Assembly (NCBI GenBank): GCA_027031145.1 | Contig: JALVEG010000324.1 | Coordinates: 1 to 10,349, forward strand | Source: Saprospiraceae bacterium | GTDB lineage: Bacteria > Bacteroidota > Bacteroidia > Chitinophagales > Saprospiraceae | Length of the DNA: 10,349 nucleotides | Direction: 5' to 3' | Part shown: one piece after another, positions 7,724 through 10,349 of the stretch | Layout: every line of letters begins with the position of its first letter | Numbering within the stretch: the stretch's first letter is position 1 | Made by a program: the position numbers and the translations under genes | The notes under the pieces: model-generated | Seen by the model: only the letters and a program-made list of their open reading frames with translations | The model's database searches: none | Told to the model about the DNA's origin: nothing

Positions 7724-9377
7724 ATCCAAGGTTAAATCCATAATAAAAAGTATTGTTTTTCCCCTGATAAAAATCCGGAGTAAACTTTTGCATATCCTGT
7801 CCTTTGGCCAAATTATATTGATACCCTGCTTTCAAATAACAATTATAGGCAAATTCGTATTGAAATTGCATATTAATAATAGTATTTTCCCATCTTACTT
7901 CCTGCATAAACGGATATGTAACCGCTTCATGCCCATCTATATATTCATATGATCTGCCATGGCGGGCATGAGAATATTCTGCTTTGATCAGCATCCTCTG
8001 AAGTGGTTTATAGCCAATTGCTAAAAACAACTCATCAGAATTGGATCTTAAATAATGTCCCATATTGTATCCGCTTGTTTCAAAAGTTGTTGTACTGATA
8101 TAATGCTCATAAACTATAGGTCGTGTTCTGGTGTATTCGGCAATCAAATACATATTATCCAGAAGACTACCACTATTTTTCACACCTATTTTATAACCGA
8201 AAGGATTATATTTATCAGGCTCTTTAATCCTGGCAACCTTCAATTCATCGATAAACAATGTTGCATAAAAATGAAAACCTTTCAACATTCTTATGCTGAT
8301 ATCCAAAAACATTTGGGAGTTTTGTCCAACGCCTTTACCTGCACTATCAGTCGAATTTAGCCAGTGGTCAACCGGTTTATAAAATAAAAATGGAATCAGA
8401 TATGCAGGATGGGGATTCATATCACTGTAAACAATAGAATTTCCAAAGGAAAACTTGATCTTTTCAAAAGGCGTTACAGTATACATATTAGCAGCGACAT
8501 ATTTTGGATGCATGACATCACGTCTATTGCCATTGCTTGTGGTATATGATCGTACACTATCTATTACATTTGATACAAGCCATCCGTGAAAATAATTAAA
8601 GTCAAACCATCTTACCGGTTTCAGATGCAATTTTAATTGAGCTATTGATGGAGGCTTTGAAGAAAATATATTTGCTCCGTGATAATTGTTTCCCCATTGA
8701 AGATGATCCTTTACCAAACTGACTGAACCGAACTTCCAGGAATACGAGATCCCTCCTCTCATTTCGCTATAATCACCACCTCCGGATTTTCTCCCTTTGT
8801 AATTACCTCCTTCATCTGTTGTAAAATATATTTTATTTGAGAGAATTTCCGAAACATTATTATCCCTAAGATTAGCCCAGGCACCTATTTTTTTACCTAT
8901 ATTCATTTTAAATGATCCTCCACCCCACCGATGAAAATTTGAACCGGAACTATTTTTAAAATATTGAATTCCCCAAATCGGTCTTATATTTAAAAAGAAT
9001 ACTGAATCTTTATATGAAAATCCCGGAGGTAAAATACTTAAATGCCATTTATCCAAAATACTTCCTATAACCGGAACATCAACACTTTTCAGCATAAAAT
9101 GATCCAAATACGAAAATTCGGAAAGATAAAAATTAAGTTCTTTTTTTTGTCTTGAATTCAGCACCTCACGATTTTCATTGACTATTTTCAGGCGCGAAAA
9201 AATATAAACATCCGAATAAGGCTTCACAACACTATTCAGGTCAATCAGTCCATTGTTAGCCATTTCATCAAGAAAATCATAGATACCTGTCTCTGATATA
9301 TGAACGGGAATTTCCTGAGAATTGCTATAAAAATAACCAAAAGTAAATAATACTATATAGATATATTTCATATTCAT
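7719..9377 (-). CDS. Wzi-like capsule assembly outer-membrane protein
   Basis: This is a 552-residue exported protein resembling the Bacteroidota branch of the Wzi capsule-assembly family, outer-membrane beta-barrels that help anchor or assemble surface polysaccharide. Residues 1 to about 22 form a signal peptide (MNMKYIYIVLF...NSQ). A second in-frame ATG at 9371 gives a more usual Met-Lys start and could be the true one. After the leader comes a short, probably helical region with an ISETGIYDFLDEMA segment. From about residue 130 come alternating strands rich in aromatics, with family-like stretches around WGGGSFKMNIG (about 146-156) and LQWGNNYHGANIF. The protein ends in Phe (GFNLGF), the usual C-terminal signal for insertion of barrels by BAM. 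It lies 10 bases after the HAD gene and downstream of a Wzc-like kinase, which supports a polysaccharide role. A different outer-membrane barrel function, for example in gliding, cannot be excluded. Confidence 0.75.
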   Translation of the reverse strand: MNMKYIYIVLFTFGYFYSNSQEIPVHISETGIYDFLDEMANNGLIDLNSVVKPYSDVYIFSRLKIVNENREVLNSRQKKELNFYLSEFSYLDHFMLKSVDVPVIGSILDKWHLSILPPGFSYKDSVFFLNIRPIWGIQYFKNSSGSNFHRWGGGSFKMNIGKKIGAWANLRDNNVSEILSNKIYFTTDEGGNYKGRKSGGGDYSEMRGGISYSWKFGSVSLVKDHLQWGNNYHGANIFSSKPPSIAQLKLHLKPVRWFDFNYFHGWLVSNVIDSVRSYTTSNGNRRDVMHPKYVAANMYTVTPFEKIKFSFGNSIVYSDMNPHPAYLIPFLFYKPVDHWLNSTDSAGKGVGQNSQMFLDISIRMLKGFHFYATLFIDELKVARIKEPDKYNPFGYKIGVKNSGSLLDNMYLIAEYTRTRPIVYEHYISTTTFETSGYNMGHYLRSNSDELFLAIGYKPLQRMLIKAEYSHARHGRSYEYIDGHEAVTYPFMQEVRWENTIINMQFQYEFAYNCYLKAGYQYNLAKGQDMQKFTPDFYQGKNNTFYYGFNLGF

Positions 9378-9387
9378 ATTAATATCA

Positions 9388-9798
9388 TTACTTTTTTCTT
9401 CTAAACAATGTTAAAACTCCTGATTTTTTATTCTCAGACCTGGCGACATAATCCTGCCCTGAAATAATTTGATAGACTTTACCCCAACCGGGGAAACCAC
9501 CGATATTCCTGTCATCTATAAAAATATCCGCCTTAATTTTTCTGGGAATTTCAAGAGTATGATCTTCTTCCGGATAATTTTTATTCACAGCATAAAATTC
9601 AATTCCATTTTTTCTACAAAATTCAACAGCTTCATCAAGCTCTTTTCCCGAACGATATGTCCATAAGATAAGTCTATGTCCTTCTGCCTGCAACATTTTC
9701 AATGATTCAAAGGCAAATATCATAGGTTTCCCGATATTCGGATATTTATCTTCCACTATCGTACCGTCAAAATCTATAGCTATTATTTTACTGTCCAT
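9388..9798 (-). CDS. Cap-less HAD-superfamily phosphatase, small (BT0820-like)
   Basis: This 136-residue cytoplasmic protein has the full HAD catalytic set and no room for a cap domain. Motif I is Asp9-Phe-Asp11-Gly-Thr (nucleophile and acid/base), motif II is Thr47 in LILWTYRSG, motif III is probably Lys87 or Lys89, and motif IV is Asp95-Asp96 in FIDDRNIGG. The short form fits small HAD proteins often found in Bacteroidota genomes, for which the substrate is mostly unknown. Cap-less HAD enzymes can accept large substrates, including proteins. It lies between a tyrosine kinase gene (25 bases upstream) and a Wzi-like gene (10 bases downstream). It may therefore act on a sugar phosphate for polysaccharide synthesis or on the phosphorylated kinase. 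The last 20 residues leave the HAD fold and end in a basic tail, GVLTLFRRKK. The start ATG at 9798 places the nucleophile strand right at the N-terminus, as usual. Confidence 0.85.
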   Translation of the reverse strand: MDSKIIAIDFDGTIVEDKYPNIGKPMIFAFESLKMLQAEGHRLILWTYRSGKELDEAVEFCRKNGIEFYAVNKNYPEEDHTLEIPRKIKADIFIDDRNIGGFPGWGKVYQIISGQDYVARSENKKSGVLTLFRRKK

Positions 9799-9823
9799 TT
9801 TATAAACTGAAAGGATTTATTAA

Positions 9824-10349
9824 TTAAAATATTTTCCACCAGTGCTTTTTCTTTTCTTTTCCATAACCATAGCCATAACCGTAACCATAACCATAGCCAT
9901 AGCCATAACCTTTCTTATAATTTGTACCGTTTAGAAGCAATCCCAGTTCCGGCAATCTATGGTCGTTATACAACATTTCAACAATATTAAGCATTCTTTT
10001 ATCAAGATAATTTGCTTTTACGACATAAATAGTCATATCGACATGTTCACTCAATAGTAATGTATCTGAAACCATTCCGACAGGAGCAGAATCAACAATT
10101 ATAAAATCGTACTGCTCTTTTAATCTGTCAAAGAGAATTTTAACAGTATCTCTCATTAAAACTTCTGCAGGATTAGGAGGAATTTCTCCTGAAGTCAAAA
10201 TATCCAGATTTTGAACTTTTTCCGAATGTATTATTGCTTTTTCCAAATCAAAATCCTGATCAATTAAGAAATTTGTAATACCCGTATGCGTTTCCAGTCC
10301 AAGATATTTATTGATTTTCGGAACTCTCAAATCCATTCCCAACAACAAT
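9824..10349 (-). CDS. Wzc-like polysaccharide-export tyrosine autokinase, C-terminal part (5' end beyond window)
   Basis: This is the end of a bacterial tyrosine kinase (BY-kinase) that controls polymerisation and export of capsule or exopolysaccharide at the inner membrane. The frame is open to the right edge, and the first in-window codons (LLLGMDLRVPK) are internal. They form the Walker A' motif with its conserved Asp (codon 10331-10333) in DLRVP. Downstream are the family stretch LTSGEIPPNPAEVL and the Walker B motif FIIVDSAP (Asp codon near 10091-10093). The Walker A loop and the Wzz-like membrane part must lie outside the window. The protein ends in a tyrosine cluster: one Tyr in NGTNYKK, then eight Gly-Tyr units, then a basic-aromatic tail KEKKKHWWKIF. 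Tyrosines of this kind are the autophosphorylation sites in Wzc. It heads the visible minus-strand cluster with the HAD and Wzi-like genes. Confidence 0.9.
   Translation of the reverse strand, partial: LLLGMDLRVPKINKYLGLETHTGITNFLIDQDFDLEKAIIHSEKVQNLDILTSGEIPPNPAEVLMRDTVKILFDRLKEQYDFIIVDSAPVGMVSDTLLLSEHVDMTIYVVKANYLDKRMLNIVEMLYNDHRLPELGLLLNGTNYKKGYGYGYGYGYGYGYGYGKEKKKHWWKIF
9860..9910 (-). repeat. Hexanucleotide tandem repeat encoding (Gly-Tyr)8-Gly in the kinase tail
   Basis: There are 8.5 tandem copies of a six-base unit, GGYTAY on the coding strand. Each unit adds one Gly-Tyr pair, so a gain or loss of a unit keeps the frame. The copies are not identical: glycine codons alternate between GGT and GGC (the last is GGA), and one tyrosine is TAC instead of TAT. 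The repeat forms most of the C-terminal tyrosine cluster of the BY-kinase, and its copy number directly sets the number of possible phosphorylation sites. Confidence 0.95.

Noticed and set aside
8055..8360. Plus-strand open frame of 101 codons opposite the Wzi-like gene.
   Set aside because: It lies entirely antisense within a well-supported coding region, and its translation is rich in Cys, Ile and His with no domain character.
9860..9910. The repeat as an on/off phase-variation switch or a CRISPR-like array.
   Set aside because: The unit is six bases, so gain or loss keeps the frame. There are no spacers between units and the tract is coding.

Overview
The window looks like a chromosomal segment of a low-GC, AT-rich member of the Bacteroidota, most likely a Bacteroidales/Marinilabiliales-type anaerobe or marine relative. 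The reasons are a PorZ-type protein of the type IX secretion system (T9SS), signal peptides ending in Ala-Gln, a tyrosine kinase with the Tyr-Gly tail common in this phylum, a SAICAR synthetase of the ~310-residue type, and the lack of clear Shine-Dalgarno sequences. The assignment rests on protein features only; no rRNA or tRNA gene is present.

Left part (1-1902, minus strand): cdaA (c-di-AMP synthase) is followed 10 bases later by purC (purine biosynthesis). After a further 54 bases comes the first 86 bases of an exported protein gene that leaves the window at base 1. cdaA starts better at an in-frame ATG at 1896 than at a TTG at 1902. A Bacteroidota-like -7 element lies 26 bases upstream of that ATG. 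A 320-base AT-rich gap (1903-2222) separates this group from divergent plus-strand genes.

Middle (2223-7654, plus strand): two envelope genes, apparently separate transcription units. The first encodes a 976-residue lipoprotein zinc protease of family M16 (inverted HxxEH motif plus a degenerate second half), followed by a convincing intrinsic terminator. The second encodes PorZ, a surface beta-propeller protein that works with the PorU sortase of the T9SS.

Right part (7719-10349, minus strand): a tight cluster of surface-polysaccharide type, transcribed right to left. It comprises the C-terminal part of a Wzc-like tyrosine kinase (cut by the window edge), a 136-residue cap-less HAD phosphatase, and a Wzi-like outer-membrane beta-barrel. 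It converges on porZ across a 64-base gap.

No mobile element, CRISPR array, structural RNA gene or broken gene was found. Most of the window is ordinary conserved content. The points most worth a second look are the hexanucleotide-repeat tract encoding eight Gly-Tyr units in the kinase tail, the HAD phosphatase beside that kinase where a tyrosine phosphatase might be expected, and the cdaA-purC pairing.
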